NCBI GenBank assembly: GCA_027488415.1 | Contig: JAIYBS010000037.1 | Coordinates: forward strand, 1 to 11,707 | Source: Planctomycetaceae bacterium | GTDB lineage: Bacteria > Planctomycetota > Phycisphaerae > Phycisphaerales > SM1A02 | Reading direction: 5' to 3' | Length of the DNA: 11,707 nucleotides | Part shown: in pieces, positions 1-6,901 of the stretch | Layout of the letters: every line of letters starts with the position of its first letter | Numbering within the stretch: position 1 is the stretch's first letter | The notes under the pieces: generated by a model | Told to the model about the DNA's origin: nothing | Databases searched by the model: none | The model's input: only the letters and a program-made list of their open reading frames with translations | Made by a program: the position numbers and the translations under genes

Positions 1-1
1 C

Positions 2-1021
2 GCGTTCCTGGGGCTGTACCGCCGGACCGGCGGAGCGGAGCACCTGGAGCGTGCGATGACGGTGGTCGACCTCGTCCACGCGTACCTCGGCCGGCACCGG
101 AGCGACGACGCGCGCGCCGGCTGGATCAGCGGGCTCGGCGAGTTCGCCGGCGCGCGGCGGCCCACGGCGGGCGGCCTTCGGATCGGCAAGCCCCTCCCGG
201 AGCGTGGGATCCTCGAGGCCTTCGACGGGCAGGTCGAGTGGGAACGCGACGGCCAGTACTTCCACTACCTCACGAAGTGGATGCACGCGCTGAACCGCAT
301 GTCCGTCGCCACGGGCGATCCGCAGTGGAACCGGTTCGCGGTGGATCTCGCGCTTGTCTCCCACGCGACCTTCGTCCACGAGCCGCACCCGGGCGGCTCC
401 AAGCGCATGTTCTGGAAGATGAGCATCGACCTCTCGCGTCCGCTCGTGCGATCGATGGGGCACCTCGACCCGCTGGACGGCTACACCACGCTGGCGACCG
501 TGCGGGCTGCCGAGCGTCGGCAGGATCCGTCGTTCGCCGCGCTCGACGGCCCGATCGAGGACATGCGCCGTATGTGTGCCGAGGTGCGCGACTGGTCGAG
601 CGGCGACCCGCTCGGTGTGGGCGGGCTGCTCGCGGAGGCCGCGATGCTCGACGAGCTCGTCGCGTCCGGCGAGGTCCCGCCGGACCCGCTGCTGGACCGA
701 CTCCGGCGCGACGCGCTCCGTGGCCTCGAGGCGTTCGTCGCCCGGGACGAGCTCCTGGCGCCCCCGTCCGACCGACTCGCGTTCCGGGAGCTCGGGCTGG
801 CGATCGGCCTGCAGGCGGTCGGCGCGGATGAGGCGTTCACGCCGTACCTCCCCGTGGTCGATGCGATCGAGTCCGCCTGGCGGTCGCCGGTCGCGCAGTC
901 GAGCATCGGCTGGATCGCGCATCAGGACATCAACTCGGTGATGCTCGCCACCAGCCTCGTGCCGGACGCGATCACCGCCTCCTGGGAGCACCTCGCGGCC
1001 GGGCGGCCGGCGTGCGCGTGA
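2..1021 (+). CDS. Conserved hypothetical protein, C-terminal part (5' end outside window)
   Basis: The reading frame is open from base 2 through the stop TGA at 1019-1021, so 339 residues of a longer protein are visible. The in-frame ATG at 56 is probably internal, because the residues before it (AFLGLYRRTGGAEHLERA) continue the same helical, Arg/Leu-rich style. I do not recognise a named family. Conserved-looking blocks are DGQYFHYLTKWMHALNRM (about bases 248-301), then WKMSIDLSRPLV and SMGHLDPLDG (about 413-481). Amphipathic helices rich in Trp, His and Asp, spaced like paired helices, suggest an (alpha/alpha) toroid of the six-hairpin glycosidase type; this is inference from style only, and no catalytic residues can be assigned. 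No signal peptide is visible because the N-terminus is missing. A gap of about 100 bases with its own promoter separates it from dabB, so it is probably not in that operon. Coding status is sure, function unknown. Confidence 0.85.
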   Translation, partial: AFLGLYRRTGGAEHLERAMTVVDLVHAYLGRHRSDDARAGWISGLGEFAGARRPTAGGLRIGKPLPERGILEAFDGQVEWERDGQYFHYLTKWMHALNRMSVATGDPQWNRFAVDLALVSHATFVHEPHPGGSKRMFWKMSIDLSRPLVRSMGHLDPLDGYTTLATVRAAERRQDPSFAALDGPIEDMRRMCAEVRDWSSGDPLGVGGLLAEAAMLDELVASGEVPPDPLLDRLRRDALRGLEAFVARDELLAPPSDRLAFRELGLAIGLQAVGADEAFTPYLPVVDAIESAWRSPVAQSSIGWIAHQDINSVMLATSLVPDAITASWEHLAAGRPACA

Positions 1022-1036
1022 CGGTCCGCGGACCTC

Positions 1037-1061
1037 GCGCCGGCCACCGGGCCTCCGGCGC
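1037..1061 (+). terminator. GC-rich hairpin after the first gene
   Basis: GCGCCGG (1037-1043) and CCGGCGC (1055-1061) are perfect inverted arms around an 11-nt loop, 16 bases after the stop at 1021 and immediately before the -35 box at 1062. No run of T follows, so a classical intrinsic terminator is not proven. The position between two same-strand genes fits a terminator. Confidence 0.35.
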
Positions 1062-1090
1062 TTGACGCGGCGGTGAAGCCGCGATATCGT
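1062..1090 (+). promoter_or_regulatory. Sigma70-like promoter of the dabBA operon
   Basis: TTGACG (1062-1067) matches the -35 consensus in five of six bases. It is followed, after exactly 17 bases, by TATCGT (1085-1090) as a possible -10 box. Transcription would start near 1097, inside the inverted repeat at 1094-1111 and about 22 bases before the chosen dabB start. The match was read by eye and no start site is measured. Confidence 0.5.
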
Positions 1091-1093
1091 TTA

Positions 1094-1111
1094 CCTGACA
1101 CAAATGTCAGG
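1094..1111. promoter_or_regulatory. Perfect inverted-repeat operator in front of dabB
   Basis: CCTGACA-CAAA-TGTCAGG is a perfect 7-bp inverted repeat with a 4-base centre, 18 bases in all. It begins 3 bases after the -10 box, covers the expected transcription start and runs into the AGGAA ribosome binding site. It is AT-richer than its surroundings, and its size fits a dimeric winged-helix repressor. The regulator encoded at the end of the same operon (4993-5367) is the likeliest ligand, which would give autoregulation; that link is inference. Binding here would block both polymerase and ribosome access. Confidence 0.55.
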
Positions 1112-1113
1112 AA
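1109..1113 (+). promoter_or_regulatory. Ribosome binding site deciding the dabB start
   Basis: AGGAA lies 5 bases before the ATG at 1119. The other in-frame ATG at 1104 has no purine-rich site before it and lies inside the operator, so 1119 is preferred. Confidence 0.55.
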
Positions 1114-1118
1114 TCGAT

Positions 1119-2648
1119 ATGCACACGAGTTCATCGACTGCGATCCGCCGCGAGATCGGCGCGCCCCGGGCGACGCCCCGGGACCTCCAGGCCCTCCTCA
1201 ACCTCACTGCCGGCGTCTCTGCAGCCTTTCTGGGCTGGCAGGTCGCGTTCGCCGTCCCGGCCTCGTTCGGCGGGCTCTCGATCGACCGGCTGACGGCGCT
1301 CCTCGCGCTCCTGGTTTCCGTGGTCGGCGCCGTCACCTTCCGGTACTCGGTTCGGCTGCTCGACGGCAACCCGAGGCAGGGTCGGTTCCTCGTGCTGCTC
1401 GCGGGCACCGTCCTGTCCGCGCTCACGCTCGTCTGTGCCGGGAACCTCGCACTGCTCTTCGCGGCCTGGATCGTCACGAGCCTCGGCCTCCATGCCTTGC
1501 TGACCTTCTGCGACGATCGTCCCGAGTCCCGTCGTCCGGCGCGGAAGAAGTTCCTGATCAGCCGGATCGGCGACGTCGCGCTCCTCTCGGCGCTGCTGAT
1601 CCTCTGGAGGGATTGGGGGACCTCGAACCTCGCCGACGTCGGCGAGTTCGCCGCACGGCCGGACCAGCAGGGCACGGTGCGCCTCGTGGGGCTCCTTGTC
1701 TCGATGGCGGCACTCGCGAAGAGCGCGCAGTTCCCGTTCCACAGCTGGCTCCCCGAGACGATGGAGGCGCCGACTCCGGTGTCCGCCCTGATGCACGCGG
1801 GAATCATCAATGCCGGCGGGGTGCTGCTGCTCAAGTTCGCGCCGGTCATCGCGCGCTCGCCCGAGTCGTGGCTGCTGCTCGCCTCGGTCGGTTCCCTGAC
1901 CGTCGCGGTCGGGATGATGTCGATGTGGGCGCAGGTGAAGGTCAAGCGAACCCTCGCATGGTCGACCGTCGGCCAGATGGGGTTCATGGTTGCCCAGTGC
2001 GGCCTGTGCGCATTCCCGGCGGTCGTGCTTCACATCCTCGGCCACGGCTGCTACAAGGCCCGGTGCTTCCTGCGCTGCGGGGAGCTGGAGCCGACCGCCG
2101 CGGACCCCGTCGCGCCGCGTCGCGGACTTCTTCTGGGGCTGCTCGGGGCCGTGGCCGCCGCGGCGGCGATGTCCGGCTTCGCGTTCCTGCGTGGCGTCGA
2201 TCGATCGCCCTCGCCGTCCGAGCTGTCGATCGGCATCATCCTCTCGATCGCGATCGGCCAGGTCTGGGTCGCCGTCCTGGGCCGGCCCGTCCGCGGTGCC
2301 GGGCGCCTCGCGCTGCGGAGCGCCTCGGCGGTGCTGCTGACGGTCGCGGCATCCGTCGCGGCCGCCGGCCTCTATGCAGGCGCCGCGCGATTCCTGCGGC
2401 CGGTCCTCGGGGACCTGCCGCAGCCTGACGGCGCGGCCGCATGGATCGCGGCGGCGATTCCCGCGCTGACGGTGGCCCTCCTCGCGGTGCTGCACGCATG
2501 GCTGCCGTCGCTGCACCGCACGGCCGCGGGCCGGGCGCTCCACATCCATGCACTTCAGGGCTTCTACTTCGGGGCGATCGCGGATCGCTTCGTCGACGCG
2601 ATCATGCCACCGGCCCGCCGGGCCAACGAAGGAGCGGGACATGCTTGA
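1119..2648 (+). CDS. dabB: DabB: NuoL-like proton-conducting subunit of the DAB inorganic-carbon transporter
   Basis: This is a 509-residue integral membrane protein of the complex I antiporter-like family (Proton_antipo_M). The ion-channel signature is clear: K201 in AKSAQFPFHSWLPE and the following EAPTPVSALMHAG (216-228), where Lys and His residues line the proton path in relatives. RYSVRLLDGNPRQGRF, near the N-terminus, is typical of the DabB branch. At least ten hydrophobic segments are visible. It is shorter than true NuoL (about 600 residues) and has no other complex I genes beside it; its partner is the adjacent dabA. In known DAB systems DabB couples the cation gradient to DabA, so that CO2 is hydrated to bicarbonate and trapped in the cytoplasm. 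Its last 8 bases overlap dabA (ATGCTTGA), so the two are translated together. The start at 1119 is chosen from the AGGAA site; 1104 would add five residues. Family and context are strong; transport itself is inferred. Confidence 0.9.
   Translation: MHTSSSTAIRREIGAPRATPRDLQALLNLTAGVSAAFLGWQVAFAVPASFGGLSIDRLTALLALLVSVVGAVTFRYSVRLLDGNPRQGRFLVLLAGTVLSALTLVCAGNLALLFAAWIVTSLGLHALLTFCDDRPESRRPARKKFLISRIGDVALLSALLILWRDWGTSNLADVGEFAARPDQQGTVRLVGLLVSMAALAKSAQFPFHSWLPETMEAPTPVSALMHAGIINAGGVLLLKFAPVIARSPESWLLLASVGSLTVAVGMMSMWAQVKVKRTLAWSTVGQMGFMVAQCGLCAFPAVVLHILGHGCYKARCFLRCGELEPTAADPVAPRRGLLLGLLGAVAAAAAMSGFAFLRGVDRSPSPSELSIGIILSIAIGQVWVAVLGRPVRGAGRLALRSASAVLLTVAASVAAAGLYAGAARFLRPVLGDLPQPDGAAAWIAAAIPALTVALLAVLHAWLPSLHRTAAGRALHIHALQGFYFGAIADRFVDAIMPPARRANEGAGHA
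2628..2634 (+). promoter_or_regulatory. Ribosome binding site of dabA
   Basis: GAAGGAG lies 6 bases before the ATG at 2641, inside the last codons of dabB. It decides the start against the in-frame ATG at 2548, which would only add residues lying in antisense-like, low-quality sequence over the dabB coding region. Confidence 0.75.
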
Positions 2649-4992
2649 GAGTCCGGTACGAGTCGAGACGGCGATTGCCCAGGAGCCGGTCCGCTCGGAC
2701 ATCGAGTCCGTGTGTGAGCTCATCCCTCCCGTCTGGGACCTTCCCAACTTCGTGGCGGTGAACCCGTTCCTCGGCTACTCGGGGGTCCGACTCGACGAGG
2801 CCGCGCGGCGCATGGCTGACGGCCTCGGCGCCTCCGCGCTTCCCCCGCTGGACTACTACCGCTGGCGATGGAAGTCAGGGGCGTTCTCGGCTGCCAACCT
2901 CGGGGCAGCGGCGCGCCGGGCGGGCGTCGACGAGGGGTTCCTGGTGTCGGTGCTCTCGGGGCGCGAGCCGATCCCGATGCGTTCTCGGCTGCTCGTGACG
3001 ACCTTCGCCGAGATGCACGACCGCATGCACGGAACCGACTGGAACGGCACGATCGTGCGATCCGCGGCCCGTTGGTGCGCCGTGTTCGCCAGCCGCGGCG
3101 GGTCGCACTGGCGCGTCTCCGACGGCATGGGCCTCTACCGGAGCTGGCGCGAAGCGGCCCGCGTCGATCGATCGCTCGACCTCGCGGGTCTCCGCGGGTT
3201 CCGCAGCGGCGTGTCCTCGCTGCCCGATCGCCCCGAGGCGGTGATCGAGGAGATGCTGTCGTCCCTCGATGTTCCGGCTCGGCAGCGGCGCGATTACCTG
3301 TACCGGCTGCTCGGCGGCCTGTATGGGTGGGCCTGCCACTTCCGCCGGGACGCGTGGGAGCGAGATCCGCGCGACGTCGGGCAGGTCCGTGATGTCCTCG
3401 CGATCCGAATCGCGATGGACGCGGCAGTCGCACGGCTGGCGCCGGGGGCGAGGCCCTTCGACGTCGTTCCGTTGCCGGCCGGCGCGGAGGACGAGAGCCT
3501 GCGCCTCGTGCTCCAGGATGCGCTCGAGGACGGCTTCGCGAGCCGATTGCTGCACCGCTTCCAGCCGCCGAGCAGCACGAACGCCCTGCGGCCCGCGGTC
3601 CAGGCGGTGTTCTGCATCGATGTGCGCTCGGAGCCCCTCCGTCGGCACCTCGAGTCGCAGTCCGACCTGGTCGAGACCCGCGGTTTCGCGGGGTTCTTCG
3701 GCGTGGCCGTCGACTGGCAGGACGCCGGATCGGGAAGCGCCAGGTGCCCGGTGCTCCTCAAGCCGTCCTTCTGCCTGCGTGGTGCGAGCGGCGCGGACGC
3801 GATGCATGGCATCGCCGCCCATGTCCAGGGCGCGCCGGGTTCGGCCTTCGCGTTCGTGGAGATGCTCGGACTGTTCTACGGGATCCGGATGGCAGGTGAT
3901 TCCGCTGCGCTGCACGGCGGTGCGGGTTCGCACGAGGAGAGCGCCCCGATCGACCTCGGCTGCCGCGCCGATGGCATCGGCATCGGCGAGGGTGACCGCG
4001 TCGCGCTCGCGGACGGCATCCTGCGGAACATGGGGTTCAGTGACCGGTTCGCGCGCATCGTCCTCCTGTGCGGACATGCCGGCCGGTGCTCCAACAACCC
4101 GCACGCCGCCGGCCTCGACTGCGGCGCCTGCGGCGGGCACGGCGGTGCGCTGAACGCGCGGGTCGCCGCGGCGTTGCTCAACGATCCGGAGGTCCGGTCG
4201 CGCCTCCGTGACCTCGGCTGGGGAATCCCGAGCGACACCTGCTTCCTGCCGGCGTTGCACGACACGTCCACGGACGACGTTCGGTTCATGGACATTCACT
4301 CCCTGCCGCCCGGCCACCGCCGCGAGTGCGAGGACCTGCGCGCCCAGCTCGACGCCGCCTCGGCCGCAGTGCGCCGCGAGCGGTCTGCCGCCCTGGGCGT
4401 TCCGTCCGACGACCCGGTCCGTCTTCGGAGCGACCTCGTGCGGCGTTCGCGCGACTGGTCGGAGGCCCGCCCCGAGTGGGCGTTGGCCCGGAACGCCGCG
4501 TTCATCGCCGCCCGTCGGTGCCGAACCCGGGGCCTCAACCTCAAGGGCCGCGCGTTCCTTCACGAGTACGACGAGTCCGTCGATCACGATGGCTCGGTGC
4601 TTCGGCTCGTGCTGTCGGCGCCGATGGTGGTCGCGTCGTGGATCAACCTGCAGTACTTCGCGTCGACCGTCGACAACGACGTGCTCGGCGCCGGCGACAA
4701 GGCGCTGCACAACCGCGTCGGCCGGGTCGGGGTCGTGCTCGGGAACGGCGGGGACCTCCGTACCGGCCTGCCGCTCCAGTCGGTCCAGTCGCCGGATGGG
4801 CGGTGGTTCCACGAGCCGCTGCGCCTGCAGGTGGTCGTCGAGGCCTCCAAGTCCTCCATCGATGCCGCGCTCGCGGCGCTGCCCGCCGTGGAGCAGCTCG
4901 TGTCGAACGGCTGGGTACGATTGTTCCAGCTTCCCCGAGACCAGTCCGGCATGGTGCGCCGGCTGCCGGAAGGGGGCTGGGAGCATCGCTGA
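2641..4992 (+). CDS. dabA: DabA: DUF2309/UPF0753 zinc subunit of the DAB inorganic-carbon transporter
   Basis: This is a 783-residue soluble or peripheral protein of the DUF2309 (UPF0753) family, the catalytic half of the DAB complex. All four residues expected for the beta-carbonic-anhydrase-like zinc site are present: C325 and D327 in VFCIDVRSEP, and H479 and C494 in the block CGHAGRCSNNPHAAG followed by LDCGACGGHGG. The 15-residue spacing between His and the second Cys matches the family. The N-terminal PPVWDLPNFVAVNPFLGYSG is also typical. In characterised DABs the site hydrates CO2 to bicarbonate, made one-way by energy from DabB. At 783 residues it is at the short end of the family. It starts at 2641 from a good GAAGGAG site and overlaps dabB by 8 bases; the regulator gene follows with no gap. 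No signal peptide is seen, so it is expected on the cytoplasmic face. Family assignment is very sure; activity is inferred from the intact site. Confidence 0.93.
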   Translation: MLESPVRVETAIAQEPVRSDIESVCELIPPVWDLPNFVAVNPFLGYSGVRLDEAARRMADGLGASALPPLDYYRWRWKSGAFSAANLGAAARRAGVDEGFLVSVLSGREPIPMRSRLLVTTFAEMHDRMHGTDWNGTIVRSAARWCAVFASRGGSHWRVSDGMGLYRSWREAARVDRSLDLAGLRGFRSGVSSLPDRPEAVIEEMLSSLDVPARQRRDYLYRLLGGLYGWACHFRRDAWERDPRDVGQVRDVLAIRIAMDAAVARLAPGARPFDVVPLPAGAEDESLRLVLQDALEDGFASRLLHRFQPPSSTNALRPAVQAVFCIDVRSEPLRRHLESQSDLVETRGFAGFFGVAVDWQDAGSGSARCPVLLKPSFCLRGASGADAMHGIAAHVQGAPGSAFAFVEMLGLFYGIRMAGDSAALHGGAGSHEESAPIDLGCRADGIGIGEGDRVALADGILRNMGFSDRFARIVLLCGHAGRCSNNPHAAGLDCGACGGHGGALNARVAAALLNDPEVRSRLRDLGWGIPSDTCFLPALHDTSTDDVRFMDIHSLPPGHRRECEDLRAQLDAASAAVRRERSAALGVPSDDPVRLRSDLVRRSRDWSEARPEWALARNAAFIAARRCRTRGLNLKGRAFLHEYDESVDHDGSVLRLVLSAPMVVASWINLQYFASTVDNDVLGAGDKALHNRVGRVGVVLGNGGDLRTGLPLQSVQSPDGRWFHEPLRLQVVVEASKSSIDAALAALPAVEQLVSNGWVRLFQLPRDQSGMVRRLPEGGWEHR

Positions 4993-5367
4993 ATGTCCAC
5001 GCGACAGTCGAAGAAGGCCCAAACTCCTGCCAAGCGGTCGGGGCGATTGGCGGCGCAGCTGCCTGCACGCCCCGCCGCGCGCCCCGAGTCGCAGCCGCAG
5101 TGGACGTTCCTCAGCAACCACGCTCACGTGCTGCTCCTCCTCGCGCGGGACCCGGACATCCGGCTTCGGGACGTGGCGACCCAGGTGGGCATCACCGAGC
5201 GCGCCGTGCAGCGGATCGTGGCCGACCTCGAGGAGGGGAGCTACATCGAGCGTGAACGGCTCGGCCGCCGGAACCGCTACCGCGTCCATCCGGACCTCCC
5301 GCTGCGCCATCCCATCGAGGCGCACCGGCGCATCGGCAGCCTGATCGCGCTGGTCGTGGACGGGTGA
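4993..5367 (+). CDS. Winged helix-turn-helix transcriptional regulator (MarR/ArsR-like) of the dab operon
   Basis: This 124-residue protein starts directly after the dabA stop (TGA then ATG, no gap), with GGGAG nine bases upstream, so it is translationally coupled to dabA. Residues 1-36 are a basic, Pro/Ala/Arg-rich, probably disordered tail. Residues 37-100 form a compact winged helix: WTFLSNHAHVLLLLARDPDI, the helix-turn-helix at about 57-80 with recognition helix ITERAVQRIVADLE, and a wing at about 84-98 (YIERERLGRRNRYRV). The C-terminal helix (about 105-122) may serve dimerisation. No Cys cluster or ligand pocket is recognisable, so the signal it senses cannot be told. Because it is co-transcribed and a perfect 18-bp palindrome overlaps the operon promoter, autoregulation of dabBA is the natural hypothesis. 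A role unconnected to carbon uptake cannot be excluded. The fold is confident, the target is inferred. Confidence 0.82.
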   Translation: MSTRQSKKAQTPAKRSGRLAAQLPARPAARPESQPQWTFLSNHAHVLLLLARDPDIRLRDVATQVGITERAVQRIVADLEEGSYIERERLGRRNRYRVHPDLPLRHPIEAHRRIGSLIALVVDG

Positions 5368-5387
5368 GTGTTCGGCGGGGGGGCGCC

Positions 5388-5416
5388 CCGGACGGCGCGT
5401 GCAGGTGGGCTAGCAT
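5388..5416 (+). promoter_or_regulatory. Weak candidate promoter before the Cys-rich secreted protein
   Basis: TAGCAT (5411-5416) is a reasonable -10 box. The hexamer 17 bases before it (CCGGAC, 5388-5393) is a poor -35. The 97-base gap after the regulator and the separate good ribosome binding site suggest that the next gene is transcribed on its own, but read-through from the dab operon is possible. Confidence 0.25.
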
Positions 5417-5464
5417 GGCGCAGTCGAGCTGGAACTTCGTCACGCACTCCGCAAAGGACCACCC

Positions 5465-5968
5465 ATGAACATCCGCGCCCGTCTCTCGCTCATCGTCGCC
5501 GGCCTCGTCACCGTCGCAGGCCTTGCCATGGCTGCCCCCGCCGGCCCTGACTTCCAGGGCGCCGCGTATCCGCTCGACACCTGCCCGGTGTCCGGCGAGA
5601 AGCTCGGCAAGGACGCCGTGACCTGCGTCCTCTCGGGCATGAAGGACAAGAAGCTCGACGGCACCCAGGTGAAGTTCTGCTGCGCCAAGTGCGAGGCGTC
5701 CTTCAAGGCGGAGCCCGAAAAGTACGTCGGCAAGATGAACGACGCGATCGCGAAGGCGGCCTCCGCGTACCCGCTCTCGAAGTGCCTCGTGATGAAGGAC
5801 GAGGGGATCGACGCCGACGCGAAGGTCGTCGTCTACCAGAACCGCGTCTACAAGCTCTGCTGCAAGAAGTGCGTCGGGCGCTTCGAGAAGGACCCCGCGA
5901 AGTACGCGAAGGAGTACGACGCGATGGTGGCTTCGCAGGGCAAGCCGGCCGACGGCACGAAGAAGTGA
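5465..5968 (+). CDS. Secreted Cys-rich protein with two tandem TRASH/YHS-like metal-binding modules
   Basis: The product is 167 residues. It starts at an ATG preceded by AAAGGA at 5453-5458, six bases upstream. Residues 1-23 form a Sec signal peptide (basic start, hydrophobic core, cleavage likely after AMA). The mature part is an internal duplication. Module 1 (about 35-90) has YPLDTCPVSGEKL, then VKFCCAKCEASFKAEPEKYV. Module 2 (about 102-150) has YPLSKCLVM, then VYKLCCKKCVGRFEKDPAKY. The shared pattern is YPLxxC, then CCxKC, then F-x3-P-x-KY, which resembles TRASH/YHS modules known to bind metals such as copper through Cys. Module 1 carries an additional Cys (C54) that module 2 lacks. The C-terminus is Lys-rich and unstructured. 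An extracytoplasmic metal-binding or metal-storage role is plausible, but no partner such as a copper ATPase lies nearby. The exact metal is unknown. Confidence 0.85.
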   Translation: MNIRARLSLIVAGLVTVAGLAMAAPAGPDFQGAAYPLDTCPVSGEKLGKDAVTCVLSGMKDKKLDGTQVKFCCAKCEASFKAEPEKYVGKMNDAIAKAASAYPLSKCLVMKDEGIDADAKVVVYQNRVYKLCCKKCVGRFEKDPAKYAKEYDAMVASQGKPADGTKK

Positions 5969-5979
5969 CCGCCGGGCGC

Positions 5980-6006
5980 CCGGCCCGGGCGTGATGCCCG
6001 GGCCGG
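5980..6006. terminator. Perfect 11-bp hairpin between convergent genes
   Basis: CCGGCCCGGGC (5980-5990) and GCCCGGGCCGG (5996-6006) are perfect complements around a GTGAT loop. The hairpin starts 11 bases after one gene's stop (5968) and lies 16 bases from the stop of the opposite gene (6023). Being symmetrical, it can act in both directions. Neither side carries a T run, so it is a terminator-like structure rather than a textbook one. Confidence 0.6.
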
Positions 6007-6022
6007 CAAGCGCCGGACTCGA

Positions 6023-6829
6023 TCATCGCCGCGTGCGGCGTCGACCGCGCGCGGCGATGCCGGCGATGAGCGCGAGGTTCGCGACCGCGGGTCCGGGGAC
6101 CGTGAAGGCGTAGATCGCCTGCTGCGCCGTGCCGTTCGAGCGTCGGATGGTGGCTCCGAGATTCCACTCGATTCGCGCCCCGCCGCCGAGCTCCGCGACG
6201 AAGAGCTGTGCCACGAGCACCCCTGTCGAGGCGTTCGCCGCTGCGCCGCTCGAGGCTCCGTAGTGCACGCCGCCCGCAACCTCATGCGCGAGGCGGATGG
6301 ACGACAGTCCGGCGAGGCTGCGCGCCTCGGCGCTTGATCCCACGAGGTACCAGCCGGCGTTCGCCGGGATCGCCGACGTCCATGGGTTCGAGATGCCCAT
6401 GCCCGGATTGCTCGGGGTCGAGAATCCGTTCAGCGATCCCGACGGGCCGGCGAAGTTCCACGAGGGATCGCCGAGCGTCGCGGCGTCCGGGCTCCATGCG
6501 CCCGTCATGGAGTCCATTCCGCCGCCGACCGTCAGGAAGCTGTCGAGGGAATTCCAGTCCTGCCCGGCCCCCGGAGCGAACGTCGAGTCACCTCCCGCCG
6601 CCTGAAGGAATCCGCCGGCAGAGTTCGTGGTCACGAAGCCGGGACCTGCGGCCGATCCGCCGAACACGTTCACGAGCCGGTCGCTCGCGCTGCTGGTCGC
6701 GGCGAAGACGTTCACGAGATAACCGCTTCCGGTGTCCCGCACGGTCGACGTCCAGCCGATGAAGTCGGCGTGCGCTGCCGCGGTCGAGAGGGTCGTTGCG
6801 AGCAGGGCGGCGGTGTGGATGGTCTTCAT
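6023..6829 (-). CDS. Secreted protein with PEP-CTERM-like sorting tail
   Basis: The product is 268 residues. The ATG at 6829 is preferred because TCCTT on the plus strand at 6839-6843 gives AAGGA nine bases upstream and because a clear signal peptide then starts the protein (MKTIHTAALLATTLSTAAAHA, cleavage likely before DFIG). A start at 6922 would bury that signal behind 31 Arg-rich residues. The mature part is rich in Gly, Ser, Ala and Asn with many short beta-like stretches (for example FIGWTSTVRDTGSGYLVNVF) and has no recognised catalytic motif. The last 25 residues (244-268) are VPGPA, a hydrophobic stretch, then RGRRRTRR, which is the layout of a PEP-CTERM/exosortase sorting signal with PGP in place of PEP. 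It is therefore expected to be exported and processed at the cell envelope. It diverges from the dockerin-tagged gene at 7069. Function beyond export is unknown. Confidence 0.82.
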   Translation of the reverse strand: MKTIHTAALLATTLSTAAAHADFIGWTSTVRDTGSGYLVNVFAATSSASDRLVNVFGGSAAGPGFVTTNSAGGFLQAAGGDSTFAPGAGQDWNSLDSFLTVGGGMDSMTGAWSPDAATLGDPSWNFAGPSGSLNGFSTPSNPGMGISNPWTSAIPANAGWYLVGSSAEARSLAGLSSIRLAHEVAGGVHYGASSGAAANASTGVLVAQLFVAELGGGARIEWNLGATIRRSNGTAQQAIYAFTVPGPAVANLALIAGIAARGRRRTRR

Positions 6830-6838
6830 GTTGCGTGG

Positions 6839-6843
6839 TCCTT
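6839..6843 (-). promoter_or_regulatory. Ribosome binding site fixing the start of the PEP-CTERM-like gene
   Basis: Read on the minus strand this is AAGGA, nine bases before the ATG at 6829. It agrees with the signal peptide evidence for that start. Confidence 0.6.
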
Positions 6844-6901
6844 GTCTCTCTGTCGTCGCTGTCCGGGTTCGCCCGGCACCTCGACGACTGCATGGCGACA
6901 G

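Noticed and set aside
1024..1033. 10-base palindrome GTCCGCGGAC after the first gene
   Set aside because: It has no loop or spacing suited to a terminator or operator and is expected by chance in GC-rich DNA.
1104..1118. Alternative dabB start at ATG 1104
   Set aside because: It lies inside the palindrome and has no ribosome binding site, whereas 1119 has AGGAA five bases upstream.
1119..2648. Complex I subunit NuoL
   Set aside because: The antiporter-like fold fits, but the gene is short, has no nuo neighbours and is coupled to a DUF2309 gene, which is the DAB arrangement.
1131..2747. 538-residue minus-strand frame across dabB
   Set aside because: It is strongly charged and repetitive (Arg, Glu, Gln), with no motif or ribosome binding site, and lies opposite a clear membrane protein gene.
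2875..5325. 816-residue open frame on the minus strand across dabA
   Set aside because: It is antisense to a confidently identified gene; the protein is Arg/Ala/Pro-rich without domain features, as expected from a codon-biased GC-rich gene read on the other strand.
5375..5390. G-run followed by GCGCCCC, possible terminator of the dab operon
   Set aside because: The self-complementary part GGGGCGCCCC leaves no proper loop, and no T run follows, so it is not a supportable terminator.
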